NCBI RefSeq assembly: GCF_003382285.1
Contig: NZ_QTJR01000001.1
Coordinates: 434,001-498,000 of the forward strand
Direction: 5' to 3'
Length of the DNA: 64,000 nucleotides
Source: Lysobacter soli
GTDB lineage: Bacteria > Pseudomonadota > Gammaproteobacteria > Xanthomonadales > Xanthomonadaceae
In this document: positions 36,595-45,440 of the stretch, in pieces
How positions within the stretch are numbered: the stretch's first letter is position 1
Layout: the number at the start of each line of letters is the position of its first letter
Program-made: the position numbers and the translations under genes
Notes under the pieces: generated by a model
The model's input: only the letters and a program-made list of their open reading frames with translations
Databases searched by the model: none
What the model was told of the DNA's origin: nothing

Positions 36595-37959
36595 GCGGAA
36601 CGGCATCCCGCCCCGGGCACCCATCATGCCCTTCATGCCGCGCATCAGGCCCTTCATGCCGCCGCCGGCCAGCTTGGACATCATCTTTTCCATCTGCTGG
36701 TACTGCTTCATCAGCTTGTTGACGTCGGCCGGGGTCAGGCCGGCGCCCTTGGCGATGCGGGCGCGGCGGGAGCCGTTCAGCAGGCCAGGGTTGCGGCGCT
36801 CCTTCTTGGTCATCGAATTGATGATCGCGACCATGCGCGGCACCTCCTTGCCGGTGACCTGGTTCTTCACCGAGTCCGGGATCTGGCCCATGCCCGGCAG
36901 CTTGTCCATCAGGCCGTGGATGCCGCCCATGTTCTGCATCTGCTCGAGCTGGTCCTTCATGTCGTTCAGGTCGAACTTCTTGCCCTTGGCGACCTTCTCG
37001 GCGAGCTTCTGCGCCTTGTCCTTGTCGACCTGCGATTCGACCTGCTCGACCAGCGACAGCACGTCGCCCATGTCGAGGATGCGGCTGGCGATGCGGTCCG
37101 GATGGAAGACGTCCAGGCCGTCGGGCTTCTCGCCCACGCCGATGAACTTGATCGGGCGCTGGGTGATGTAGCGCACGCTCAGCGCCGCGCCGCCGCGGGC
37201 GTCGCCGTCGGTCTTGGTGAGCACCACGCCGGTCAGCGGCAGCGCCTCGCCGAAATGCTTGGCGGTGACGGCCGCGTCCTGGCCGGTCATCGAGTCGACG
37301 ACGAACAGCGTTTCGACCGGATTGACCGCGGCGTGCAGCGCCTTGATCTCGGCCATCATCGCTTCGTCGATGCTGGTGCGGCCGGCGGTGTCGACCAGCA
37401 GCACGTCGACGAAGGACTTCTTCGCGTCGTCGATGGCGGCCTTCACGATCGCTTCGGGCTTCTGGTCCGCGCTCGAGGGGAAGAACAGCACGTCGACCTG
37501 CTGCGCGAGCGTCTTGAGCTGCTCGATCGCCGCCGGGCGATACACGTCGGCGGACACCACCATCACCTTCTTCTTGCGCTTTTCCTTCAGGTGCTTGGCG
37601 AGCTTGCCGACGGTGGTCGTCTTGCCCGCGCCCTGCAGGCCGGCCATCAGGATGACCGCAGGCGCCGGCACGTTGAGGTTCAGGTCGGCGGCCTGCGAAC
37701 CCATGACGGCCGTCATTTCGTCGCGCACGACCTTGATCAGCGCCTGGCCCGGCGTGAGGGATTTCAGCACTTCCTGGCCGACCGCACGCACCTTGATGCG
37801 CTCGATCAGCGCCTGCACCACCGGCAGCGCGACGTCGGCCTCCAGCAGGGCGATGCGCACCTCGCGCAGCGACTCGCGGATGTTCTCCTCGGTCAGGCGG
37901 CCGCGGCCGCGCAGGCGCTCGATGGTGCCGGAAAGGCGCTGGGTCAGGGATTCGAACAT
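36592..37959 (-). CDS. ffh: Signal recognition particle protein Ffh
   Basis: 455 residues. GTPase that binds 4.5S RNA and signal sequences and delivers ribosomes to FtsY. The N-domain begins MFESLTQRLSGTIERLRG. The G-domain has GLQGAGKTTTVGKLAKHL, VDTAGRTSID and LTKTDGDARGGAAL. The methionine-rich M-domain ends LMKQYQQMEKMMSKLAG and MRGMKGMMGARGGMPF. The ATG at 37959 is the family start; the frame is open further upstream. Divergent from ypjD, as in many gammaproteobacteria. Confidence 0.99.
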   Translation of the reverse strand: MFESLTQRLSGTIERLRGRGRLTEENIRESLREVRIALLEADVALPVVQALIERIKVRAVGQEVLKSLTPGQALIKVVRDEMTAVMGSQAADLNLNVPAPAVILMAGLQGAGKTTTVGKLAKHLKEKRKKKVMVVSADVYRPAAIEQLKTLAQQVDVLFFPSSADQKPEAIVKAAIDDAKKSFVDVLLVDTAGRTSIDEAMMAEIKALHAAVNPVETLFVVDSMTGQDAAVTAKHFGEALPLTGVVLTKTDGDARGGAALSVRYITQRPIKFIGVGEKPDGLDVFHPDRIASRILDMGDVLSLVEQVESQVDKDKAQKLAEKVAKGKKFDLNDMKDQLEQMQNMGGIHGLMDKLPGMGQIPDSVKNQVTGKEVPRMVAIINSMTKKERRNPGLLNGSRRARIAKGAGLTPADVNKLMKQYQQMEKMMSKLAGGGMKGLMRGMKGMMGARGGMPFR

Positions 37960-37998
37960 GCGGACGCGACCTGGTCGAAAGCAGAAAACGGGGCGCGA

Positions 37999-38004
37999 AG
38001 TATA
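37999..38004 (-). promoter_or_regulatory. -10 element upstream of ffh
   Basis: TATACT on the minus strand, 40 bases before the ffh ATG, without an obvious -35. Confidence 0.4.
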
Positions 38005-38078
38005 GCCTTTCGACAACTGCGACCCGGTGCGCAACCGGCCCCATGCGGTTCGTCTCGCCGCTGTGCGACACTGCCTCG

Positions 38079-38870
38079 ATGACAATCGTTCTCATCGCCA
38101 TCGCCTTGTACCTGGTCGCGACCGCCCTGCTCATCGGCGGTGTGCGGCAGGAGCCGACGCGCCCGTCGCGCCTGTGGCTGCTGCCGGCGGTGGGCGGCGT
38201 GGCGCTGCACGCGCTGGCGCACCTGCTCGCCTGGCATGCCAGCGGCGGCGCGGACATGCACTTCTACGCGGCGCTCTCGCTGGTCGCGCTGGGCATGGCG
38301 GCGCTCACCGCGCTGGTCGGCGCGGGCGGGCGGATGGCGGCCCTGGGCGTGATCGTGTTCCCGATCGCGGCGCTGGCGCTGTTCGGTTACCACCACCACG
38401 GGCACGTGCTGGGAGAGCGCCTGGACTGGCGCCTGCAGCTCCACGCGTGGATGGCGCTGCTCGCCTACGCGACGCTGGCGATCGCCGCCTTGCTGGCGGT
38501 GATGCTGTGGGCGCAGGAGCGCGCACTGCGTCGGCGCGAATTCCACCGCTGGCTGCGCGCCTTGCCCCCGCTGGTCGAACTGGAAACCCTGCTGTTCCGG
38601 ACCATCGCGGTCGGGTTCGCGCTGCTCACCGCGACCTTGCTGACGGGCCTGCTGTTCGTCGAAAACCTCCTCGCCCAGCACCTGGTGCACAAGACCGTGC
38701 TCAGCGTCCTGTCGTGGCTGCTGTTCGGCGGCCTGCTGGCCGGTCGCTGGCGCTACGGCTGGCGCGGGGCGGTGGCCGTCCGCTGGACGCTTACGGCGAT
38801 GGCGCTGCTGATCCTGGCCTTCTTCGGCAGCAAGTTCGTGCTCGAACTCGTCCTTCGCCGACCCGCCTGA
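38079..38870 (+). CDS. ypjD: Inner-membrane protein YpjD, CcsA/CcmC-like cytochrome c assembly family
   Basis: 263 residues with about eight membrane helices. Belongs to the CcsA/CcmF-type heme handling superfamily. His-containing segments are HALAHLLAWHASG, FGYHHHGHVLGE, QLHAWMALLAYATL and HLVHKTVLSVLSWLLFG, the last resembling the heme-ligating C-terminal region. The role of YpjD itself is not well established. The ATG before TIVLIAIALYLVATALL starts directly at the first helix. Divergent position beside ffh is the family's usual context. Confidence 0.9.
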   Translation: MTIVLIAIALYLVATALLIGGVRQEPTRPSRLWLLPAVGGVALHALAHLLAWHASGGADMHFYAALSLVALGMAALTALVGAGGRMAALGVIVFPIAALALFGYHHHGHVLGERLDWRLQLHAWMALLAYATLAIAALLAVMLWAQERALRRREFHRWLRALPPLVELETLLFRTIAVGFALLTATLLTGLLFVENLLAQHLVHKTVLSVLSWLLFGGLLAGRWRYGWRGAVAVRWTLTAMALLILAFFGSKFVLELVLRRPA

Positions 38871-38922
38871 TCCCCATTCAGGCTGTTCCATTCACGGTAA
38901 CGGTACGTTTCCATTGCTGAAA

Positions 38923-38946
38923 CAATATTTGCATTGACAAATATTG
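38923..38946. promoter_or_regulatory. Palindromic operator upstream of the marR-efflux operon
   Basis: CAATATTTG-CATTGA-CAAATATTG, a perfect 9-bp inverted repeat with a 6-bp centre, 24 bases before the MarR start. A TTGACA -35 (38934-38939) lies inside it, so bound repressor would block RNA polymerase. Size and AT content are typical of MarR operators. Confidence 0.8.
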
Positions 38947-38970
38947 CCCGGGCGAAGAAGATGCGCACCC

Positions 38971-39429
38971 ATGTCCGCATCCCGTTCCCTCGCCCCCTGC
39001 AGTGGCTCGACGCTCGGCCTGCTTTTCCGGCAGGTCCGCGACGCCATGTGGTCGCGCATGGAGCACGAACTGGCCGCCGCCGGCCATGAGCTCACCTTCA
39101 GCCAGTACATCGCGCTGAAGAAGCTGTCCGACGGGCCGCACGGCGTCACCGACCTCGCCCGCGCCGCCGAGCTCAATCCCGGCGCCATGACCCGCCTGCT
39201 CGACAAGCTCGAAGCCCGCGGGCTTCTCGCGCGCGAAGCCGATCCGGCCGACCGCCGCGCGGTGAACATCCAGCTCACCGAAGCCGGCCGCGCGATGTGG
39301 CTGGACGTGAACCAGTGCGGCCAGCGCGTGCGCGAGCGCGCGATGCACGGCATGAGCGACGCCGAACGCGAACAGCTCACGCGGATGCTCGAACAGGTCC
39401 GCGACAACCTCTCCCTTTCCGACACCTGA
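38971..39429 (+). CDS. MarR/EmrR family transcriptional regulator
   Basis: 152 residues. Winged helix-turn-helix dimer that probably represses the following efflux genes until a ligand binds. DNA-binding part: FSQYIALKKLSDGPHGVTDL, ELNPGAMTRLLDKLEARGLL (recognition helix) and READPADRRAVNIQLTEAGR (wing, with the conserved DxRA). A TTG at 38944 would give nine extra residues but would overlap the operator, so the ATG is preferred. It is followed after two bases by the outer-membrane factor gene. Confidence 0.93.
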   Translation: MSASRSLAPCSGSTLGLLFRQVRDAMWSRMEHELAAAGHELTFSQYIALKKLSDGPHGVTDLARAAELNPGAMTRLLDKLEARGLLAREADPADRRAVNIQLTEAGRAMWLDVNQCGQRVRERAMHGMSDAEREQLTRMLEQVRDNLSLSDT

Positions 39430-39431
39430 CC

Positions 39432-40952
39432 ATGGCCCATTCCTTCCCTCGCCCGCTCCGCGGGCTGAAGCCCGTGTCCCTGCAGGCGACGTCGACGCTG
39501 GCGGTCGCGCTGGCGAGCGTGCTGGTTCTGGCCGGCTGCGCGAGTTCGCGCGGCCTCGCGCCGGAGGGCCAGCTGCTCGATGCCGACAGCCTGCAGACGC
39601 AGCGTTCGCTGTCCGATGCGATCGTGTCTCCGGCGGCGTTTCCCACGCAGGACTGGTGGACCTCGCTCGGCGATGCGCAGCTCGATTCGCTGATCGCCGA
39701 AGCCCTGCAGGGCACGCCGAGCCTCGCCGCCGCCGACGCGCGCGTGCGCCAGGCCGTCGCGCAGGCGGGCCTGGCCGATGCGGCGCGCAAGCCCACGCTC
39801 AGCGGCAGCGCGCAGTACGTCGGCGTGCAGCTTCCCGAAACCCTCGCGGCGCCGCCGCTCGGCGGGTCCTACACGGACATCGCCATGCTGGGCCTGACGT
39901 TCAACTACACGTTCGACCTGTGGGGCGGCGAGAAAGCCAAGTGGCTGGCCGCGGTCGGACAGACGCACGCGGCGGAAGTCGAAGCGCAGGCCGCCCGGCT
40001 GACGCTGTCGTCGAACATCGCGCGCGCCTACGTCTCGCTCGCGCAGGCGTTCGATGCGAACGACGTAGCGAAGGCGGACTTCCAGCGCGCCAGCGGGCTG
40101 CTCGACCTCGGCCGCCAGCGCGTCGCCGCCGGCCTCGACAACCAGTTGCAGATCCACAACGCCGAAAGCGCAGTGGCGAGCGCGCAGCAGCAGATCCAGG
40201 CGAGCGAACACGAGATCGAAGTCACGCGCAACGCGCTTGCCGCGCTGCTGGGCAAGGGTCCGGACCGCGGTCGCGACATTGCCCGCCCGACGATCCTGCA
40301 GGCGTCCACGCCGAGCGTGCCGTCGGTACTGCCGAGCGAGCTGCTCGGCCATCGTCCCGACGTCGTCGCGGCACGCTGGCGCGTGGAAGCCGCGCAGCAC
40401 GGCATCAAGGCGAGCAAGGCCGCGTTCTATCCGAGCATCAACCTCGTCGCCTTGCCCGCACTGGCCGTGGGCGCCGGCGACCTGGGCGACATCTTCAGCG
40501 GCGATGCACTGCAATTGCTCGGCGGCGCGGCGCTGAACCTGCCGATCTTCGACGGCGGTCGCCTGCGCAACAACCTCGCCAGCAGCGATGCGAGCTACGA
40601 CCTCGCCGTGGCGAACTACAACCAGTCGCTGGTCGCCGCGCTGCGCGAAGTCGCCGATGCCGTGCATTCGGCGCGCTCGCTCGATGCACAGATCGCCTCG
40701 GCGACGCAGGCGCGCGATGCCGCGCGCAGTGCGTGGGACATCGCCACGCAGCGCTACAAGGCGGGCCTGGGCACGCAGCTCGACGTACTGGCCGCGCAGC
40801 GTCCGCTGCTCGACAGCGATCGCCAGCTAACCGTGCTTCGCGCGCAGCGGCTGGCCGCTTCCATCGACCTCGACCGCGCGCTCGGCGGCGGCCTGGTCCT
40901 GACCTCCCCGACGACTTCCGAATCCGACATCGCCAAGGCCTCCACGCCATGA
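39432..40952 (+). CDS. Outer-membrane efflux lipoprotein, NodT family
   Basis: 506 residues. TolC-like channel that connects the inner-membrane pump to the outside. A lipoprotein signal peptide ends LVLAGCASS, with the lipidated Cys near 37. Two homologous OEP domains follow, with the characteristic coiled-coil segments SLAAADARVRQAVAQAGLAD and LLGHRPDVVAARWRVEAAQ. YKAGLGTQLDVLAAQRPLLD is typical of the second repeat. The stop overlaps the next ATG (ATGA). Confidence 0.94.
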   Translation: MAHSFPRPLRGLKPVSLQATSTLAVALASVLVLAGCASSRGLAPEGQLLDADSLQTQRSLSDAIVSPAAFPTQDWWTSLGDAQLDSLIAEALQGTPSLAAADARVRQAVAQAGLADAARKPTLSGSAQYVGVQLPETLAAPPLGGSYTDIAMLGLTFNYTFDLWGGEKAKWLAAVGQTHAAEVEAQAARLTLSSNIARAYVSLAQAFDANDVAKADFQRASGLLDLGRQRVAAGLDNQLQIHNAESAVASAQQQIQASEHEIEVTRNALAALLGKGPDRGRDIARPTILQASTPSVPSVLPSELLGHRPDVVAARWRVEAAQHGIKASKAAFYPSINLVALPALAVGAGDLGDIFSGDALQLLGGAALNLPIFDGGRLRNNLASSDASYDLAVANYNQSLVAALREVADAVHSARSLDAQIASATQARDAARSAWDIATQRYKAGLGTQLDVLAAQRPLLDSDRQLTVLRAQRLAASIDLDRALGGGLVLTSPTTSESDIAKASTP

Positions 40953-42148
40953 CCACCGAACCCAATCCGAACGCGAAGGCCGCGGCGACGCCCGCGCCGC
41001 AGTCCAACGGCAAGCGCAGGAAGGCGCTGACGATCCTGGCCGCCGTGGCGGTGCTTGCCGGCATCGGCTGGACGACGTACTACCTCACCGTCGCGCGCTT
41101 CCATGAAGACACCGATGACGCGTATGTGCAGGGCAACGTGGTCAGCATCGTCCCGCAGACGCAGGGCACGGTGGTGAGCATCGACGCCGACGACGGCATG
41201 AAGGTCGAAGCCGGCCAGCCGCTCGTGCACCTGGATCCGAACGACGCGCAGGTCGCCTACGACCAGGCCGTCGCCAATCTCGCCAACACGGTGCGCCAGG
41301 TGCGCGGCCTGTACAGCGCGGTGGATGCCGGCGCCGCCGATCTCGCCGCACGGCAGGCGCAGGTCGCGCGAGCGCGCGCCGACCTGAAGCGTCGCGAAGG
41401 CCTCGTCGGCAACGGTGCGGTGTCGGCCGAGGAACTCGCCCACGCACGCAACGAACTGGCCGTGCTCGAAGCCGGCCTGCGTGCATCCAGCGGCAACCTG
41501 TCGCGCAATCGCGCGCTGGTCGACGCGACCGACGTCGGCACGCAGCCGCAGGTCGCCGCCGCCGCGTCGCAGCTGCGCCAGGCATACCTCAACCTTCAGC
41601 GCACGGCCATCGTCGCGCCGGTGTCAGGTTACGTCGCCAAGCGCCAGGTGCAGCTCGGCCAGCGCGTGCAGCCGGGCGTGAACCTGATGACGATCGTTCC
41701 GCTGGAACAGCTGTGGGTCGAGGCGAACTTCAAGGAAACGCAGCTGGCGAAGATGCGCATCGGCCAGCCGGTGAAGGTGCACGCCGACCTGTACGGCGGC
41801 GACGTCGAATACGACGGCCGGATCGCCGCGCTCGGCATGGGCACGGGCAGTGCGTTCTCGCTGCTGCCGGCGCAGAACGCCAGCGGCAACTGGATCAAGA
41901 TCGTGCAGCGCGTGCCGGTGCGCATCGAAGTCGAGCCGAAGCAGCTGGCCGAACATCCGCTGCGCCTGGGCCTGAGCATGGCGGTGGACGTCACCGTGCG
42001 CGACCAGGACGGCCCGGTGCTCGCCGCGCCGCGCAAGGATGACAAGCCGCTGTTCACCACGGCCGCGTACGAGAAGCAGCTGAACGATGCCAACGCGCTG
42101 ATCGACAAGGTCATCCGCGAGAACCTGCCGGGAACGCGGCACGGTTGA
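40949..42148 (+). CDS. Membrane fusion protein of the efflux pump (EmrA/HlyD family)
   Basis: 399 residues. Periplasmic adaptor between the DHA2 transporter and the outer-membrane channel. One N-terminal membrane helix (KALTILAAVAVLAGIGWTTY) is followed by a biotinyl-lipoyl half-motif (TDDAYVQGNVVSIVPQTQG), a coiled-coil hairpin (AARQAQVARARADLKRREGL), the second lipoyl half (IVAPVSGYVAKRQVQLGQ) and a beta-barrel domain with WVEANFKETQLAKMRIGQP. The TDDAYV opening is typical of EmrA. Translationally coupled to the upstream gene. Confidence 0.95.
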   Translation: MTTEPNPNAKAAATPAPQSNGKRRKALTILAAVAVLAGIGWTTYYLTVARFHEDTDDAYVQGNVVSIVPQTQGTVVSIDADDGMKVEAGQPLVHLDPNDAQVAYDQAVANLANTVRQVRGLYSAVDAGAADLAARQAQVARARADLKRREGLVGNGAVSAEELAHARNELAVLEAGLRASSGNLSRNRALVDATDVGTQPQVAAAASQLRQAYLNLQRTAIVAPVSGYVAKRQVQLGQRVQPGVNLMTIVPLEQLWVEANFKETQLAKMRIGQPVKVHADLYGGDVEYDGRIAALGMGTGSAFSLLPAQNASGNWIKIVQRVPVRIEVEPKQLAEHPLRLGLSMAVDVTVRDQDGPVLAAPRKDDKPLFTTAAYEKQLNDANALIDKVIRENLPGTRHG

Positions 42149-42228
42149 TGCGCGCGTACCGCCTGTAACGAACGCGTCGGAGCGAACGCTTCGACGCAAC
42201 GCGACACCGCTCCACGCTCCACGTCTTT

Positions 42229-42313
42229 GCCGTCATCCCCGCGAATGCGGGGGCCTGTAGACCGATCCCTCCCCCGAACGTCGCAGGATTCCCGCCATCG
42301 CGGGAATGACGGC
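42229..42313. repeat. REP-like inverted pair between efflux genes
   Basis: Left hairpin CATCCCCGC-GAAT-GCGGGGG and right hairpin TTCCCGC-CATC-GCGGGAA are bounded by outer arms GCCGTCAT (42229-42236) and ATGACGGC (42306-42313). The whole 85-base unit is a nested palindrome. Confidence 0.8.
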
Positions 42314-42366
42314 CCTTCTTCCCACGACGCGACCTCGCCGTCGCGTCGCACACCTCGGACGACGCC

Positions 42367-43953
42367 ATGTCCACCATCGCGCAACAGGAAGAGGAGATGG
42401 GCCTGCCGGTCACGCCGGAACCGCCCAGTACCGCCTTCCGTCCGCCCAACATCGCGTTGACGACCGTCGGCCTGGCGCTGGCGTCGTTCATGCAGGTGCT
42501 CGACACCACCATCGCCAACGTCTCGCTGCCGACCATCTCCGGCAACCTCGGCGCGAGTGCGAACCAGGCGACGTGGGTCATCACGTCCTTCGCGGTGAGC
42601 AACGCGATCGCGCTGCCGCTCACGGGCTTCCTCACGCGCCGCTTCGGCGAACGCAAGCTGTTCACGTGGGCGACGCTCGCCTTCGTGATCGCATCGCTGC
42701 TGTGCGGCCTGGCCAATTCGATGGGCCTGCTGGTCGCCGCGCGCGCGCTGCAGGGCTTCGTCGCCGGCCCGATGTATCCGGTCACGCAGGCGCTGCTGAT
42801 CTCGATCTATCCACCGCAGAAACGCGGGCAGGCGATCGCGCTGCTGGCGATGGTGACGGTCGTGGCGCCCATCGCGGGCCCAATCCTCGGCGGCTGGATC
42901 ACCGACAACTACAGCTGGGAATGGATCTTCTTCATCAACGTTCCCATCGGGATCTTCGCCAGCATCGTCGTCGGACGGCAGCTGAAGGGCCGACCGGAAC
43001 GCCTTGAGCGTCCGAAGATGGATTACATCGGCCTAGCCACCTTGGTGCTGGGCGTGGGCGCGCTGCAGATCATGCTCGACCTGGGCAACGACGAGGACTG
43101 GTTCAACTCGACCAAGATCGTGTGGCTGACGGTCATCGCGGTGGCCGCGCTCGCGGTGTTCATCATCTGGGAACTCACCGAGAAGGATCCGATCGTCAAC
43201 CTGCGCCTGTTCCGCCACCGCAACTTCGCCAGCGGCACCGCGGCGATGGTGATGGCGTACTCGGCGTTCTTCAGCGTCGGCCTGCTCGTGCCGCTGTGGT
43301 TGCAGCGCAACCTCGGCTATACGTCGATATGGGCGGGTTTCGCTAGTGCGCCCATCGGCATCCTGCCCGTCCTGCTCACGCCATTGGTGGGCAAGTACGC
43401 ATCGAAGTTCGACCTTCGCATGCTGGCGACGTTCGCCTTCGTGGTGATGGCGGCCACGAGTTTCTACCGCTCCGGATTCACGCTCGACGTGGACTTCGCG
43501 CGCGTGGCCGAAGTGCAGCTGTGGCAAGGCCTGGGCGTTGCGCTGTTCTTCATGCCGGTGCTGACGATATTGCTGTCGGACCTGGAACCGCACGAGATCG
43601 CCGCGGGTTCCGGTCTTGCGACCTTCGTGCGCACGCTGGGTGGCAGTTTCGCGGCGTCGCTGACGACGTGGGCCTGGAACCAGCGCAGCACGATCCACCA
43701 CGCGCGACTGACCGAGAACATCAGCGCCTACGATCCGGCAATGCAGCAGACGGTGACCTCGCTGGGCCAGGGCGACGTGCAACGCGGCGCGGTGGTGCTG
43801 AACCAGATGATCTCGCAGCAGGCGGTGCAGATCGGCTTCAACGAGATCTTCCACCTGCTGGGCATCCTGTTCCTGGTGGTGATCGTGTTCGTGTGGTTCG
43901 CCAAGCCGCCGTTCACGGCGAAGATGGGCGGCGCGGCGGCGGGCGGTCACTGA
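42367..43953 (+). CDS. DHA2 family MFS transporter (EmrB-like)
   Basis: 528 residues with 14 predicted membrane helices. Proton-driven drug exporter of the EmrB/QacA type. The first helix carries ASFMQVLDTTIANVSLPTI, with the Asp of motif D1. Motif A is LTRRFGERKLF, and the antiporter motif C is in APIAGPILGGWI. LFRHRNFASGTAAMV and SDLEPHEIAAGSGLATFVRT fit the DHA2 branch. Separated from the adaptor gene by 218 bases holding a REP pair, yet clearly part of the same efflux system. Confidence 0.95.
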   Translation: MSTIAQQEEEMGLPVTPEPPSTAFRPPNIALTTVGLALASFMQVLDTTIANVSLPTISGNLGASANQATWVITSFAVSNAIALPLTGFLTRRFGERKLFTWATLAFVIASLLCGLANSMGLLVAARALQGFVAGPMYPVTQALLISIYPPQKRGQAIALLAMVTVVAPIAGPILGGWITDNYSWEWIFFINVPIGIFASIVVGRQLKGRPERLERPKMDYIGLATLVLGVGALQIMLDLGNDEDWFNSTKIVWLTVIAVAALAVFIIWELTEKDPIVNLRLFRHRNFASGTAAMVMAYSAFFSVGLLVPLWLQRNLGYTSIWAGFASAPIGILPVLLTPLVGKYASKFDLRMLATFAFVVMAATSFYRSGFTLDVDFARVAEVQLWQGLGVALFFMPVLTILLSDLEPHEIAAGSGLATFVRTLGGSFAASLTTWAWNQRSTIHHARLTENISAYDPAMQQTVTSLGQGDVQRGAVVLNQMISQQAVQIGFNEIFHLLGILFLVVIVFVWFAKPPFTAKMGGAAAGGH

Positions 43954-43987
43954 CGGCACGCTGCGCCGAATGCATGCAAGCAGGAAG

Positions 43988-44005
43988 GGGCCGGGAAACC
44001 GGCCC
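43988..44005 (+). terminator. Hairpin after the efflux operon
   Basis: GGGCCGG-GAAA-CCGGCCC, a 7-bp GC stem with a GNRA tetraloop. Only a weak T-rich stretch (GTTCCCTTT) follows, so termination is possible but not certain. Confidence 0.5.
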
Positions 44006-44075
44006 GTTCCCTTTCCGGGGCCGCCTGCACGCGTGCACTGCGTTCTAACCGGCAACGGATCGCGCCGATGCCCCG

Positions 44076-44927
44076 ATGCCCCACTACGTCCTCACCCTTT
44101 CCTGCCCGGATCGCCCGGGCATCGTCAACGCGGTCACCGGGCACCTGCTGCGGTACGAGGGCAACATCCTCGAGGCGCAGCAGTACAACGATCGCGAAAC
44201 CGACCGCTTCTTCATGCGCACCGTGTTCGCGCTCGCGCCGGAATCGCTGGCGCAGGTGCGCGCCGGCTTCGACACGCTCGCGCGCGCGTTCCGCATGGAA
44301 TGGTCATTGCGTGATCGTGGCGAGCCGCGTCGCGTGATGCTGCTGGCGTCCAAGTTCGACCACTGCCTCGCCGACGTGCTCTACCGCTGGCGCATCGGCG
44401 AATTGCCGATGGCAATTACCGCCGTCGTCGCCAACCATCCGCGCGAAACCTACCGGCATCTGGACTTCGACGGCATCCCCTTTCATCACCTGCCCGTCGA
44501 GAAGGGCCGCAAGCACGAGCAGGAAGCCGCGCTCGCCGCATTGATCGAGGAAACCGGTACCGAGCTGGTCGTGCTCGCGCGCTACATGCAGGTGCTGTCG
44601 GCGGAGCTGGCGCGCACGCTCGCCGGGCGCTGCATCAACATCCACCACTCTTTCCTGCCGGGCTTCAAGGGCGCGCGGCCGTACCACCAGGCGCACGCGC
44701 GCGGGGTGAAGCTGATCGGCGCGACGGCCCACTTCGTCACCGCCGACCTCGATGAAGGCCCGATCATCGAACAGGACACGCAACGTGTGAGCCATCACGA
44801 CACGCCCGACGACCTCATCCGCATCGGCCGCGACATCGAACGGCGCGTGCTCGCGCAGGCACTGCGTTACTGGCTCGACGACCGCATCCTGCTCAACGGC
44901 CATCGCACGGTGGTGTTCGCGGTGTGA
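44076..44927 (+). CDS. purU: Formyltetrahydrofolate deformylase
   Basis: 283 residues. Hydrolyses 10-formyl-THF to formate and THF, balancing one-carbon pools and feeding PurT. The N-terminal ACT domain begins [20 protein letters not shown]. The formyltransferase-like catalytic domain has [19 protein letters not shown], with the catalytic His, and [20 protein letters not shown], with the catalytic Asp. Length is normal. No link to its neighbours is apparent. Confidence 0.97.
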   Translation: MPHYVLTLSCPDRPGIVNAVTGHLLRYEGNILEAQQYNDRETDRFFMRTVFALAPESLAQVRAGFDTLARAFRMEWSLRDRGEPRRVMLLASKFDHCLADVLYRWRIGELPMAITAVVANHPRETYRHLDFDGIPFHHLPVEKGRKHEQEAALAALIEETGTELVVLARYMQVLSAELARTLAGRCINIHHSFLPGFKGARPYHQAHARGVKLIGATAHFVTADLDEGPIIEQDTQRVSHHDTPDDLIRIGRDIERRVLAQALRYWLDDRILLNGHRTVVFAV

Positions 44928-44936
44928 ACTGAATGC

Positions 44937-45428
44937 GTGTTCGCCACGCGCACACATCCCGCGCGTAAGGTGCGGCCATGGGCGCGGCGCGAGCGATGGA
45001 TCATCGTGATCTGGCTGGGAACCGTCGTGATGTCGACGGTTCTCGTGGGCTGGCTCGTGCTCTGGCATCGCCTCACCGTGCAGCGCGAAGCGATGCGCCT
45101 GCAGGCGGCCTTCGATGCGCTGTCGTTCCCCACGCCCGCCGGCCCGCTCCCGGGCGAAGCGCTCACCGTGGTGAAGATCGCCTACCAGCTCGACGAGGAC
45201 GATCCGGACATGCGTTCCCGCGCCGGGCCGGCGCATTGGGATTCGCTCTGGTACGCGGCCGGTCCGGGGCCGAGTTACTTCCTCGCCGTCTGCACGCTCG
45301 ATGCGCGCACCGCCGGCGTCGCCCCGCGATGGGTCGTGCGATGCATAGACGAGACGCGGATGCGCGCCGCCATCAGCGACGATACGCGGGCGCAGATGCT
45401 GGCGTTCGGCGGCGCGATCGAGGCGTAA
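44937..45428 (+). CDS. Hypothetical membrane-anchored protein
   Basis: 163 residues if started at the GTG. One N-terminal membrane helix (WIIVIWLGTVVMSTVLVGWL) is followed by a hydrophilic domain with ALTVVKIAYQLDEDDPDMR and AAGPGPSYFLAVCTLDAR. I do not recognise the family. The start has no clear ribosome binding site and lies only nine bases after purU. GC-rich codon pattern is like its neighbours, and the reading frame is convergent with radA. Confidence 0.6.
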   Translation: MFATRTHPARKVRPWARRERWIIVIWLGTVVMSTVLVGWLVLWHRLTVQREAMRLQAAFDALSFPTPAGPLPGEALTVVKIAYQLDEDDPDMRSRAGPAHWDSLWYAAGPGPSYFLAVCTLDARTAGVAPRWVVRCIDETRMRAAISDDTRAQMLAFGGAIEA

Positions 45429-45440
45429 AAGCCCCGGCGA

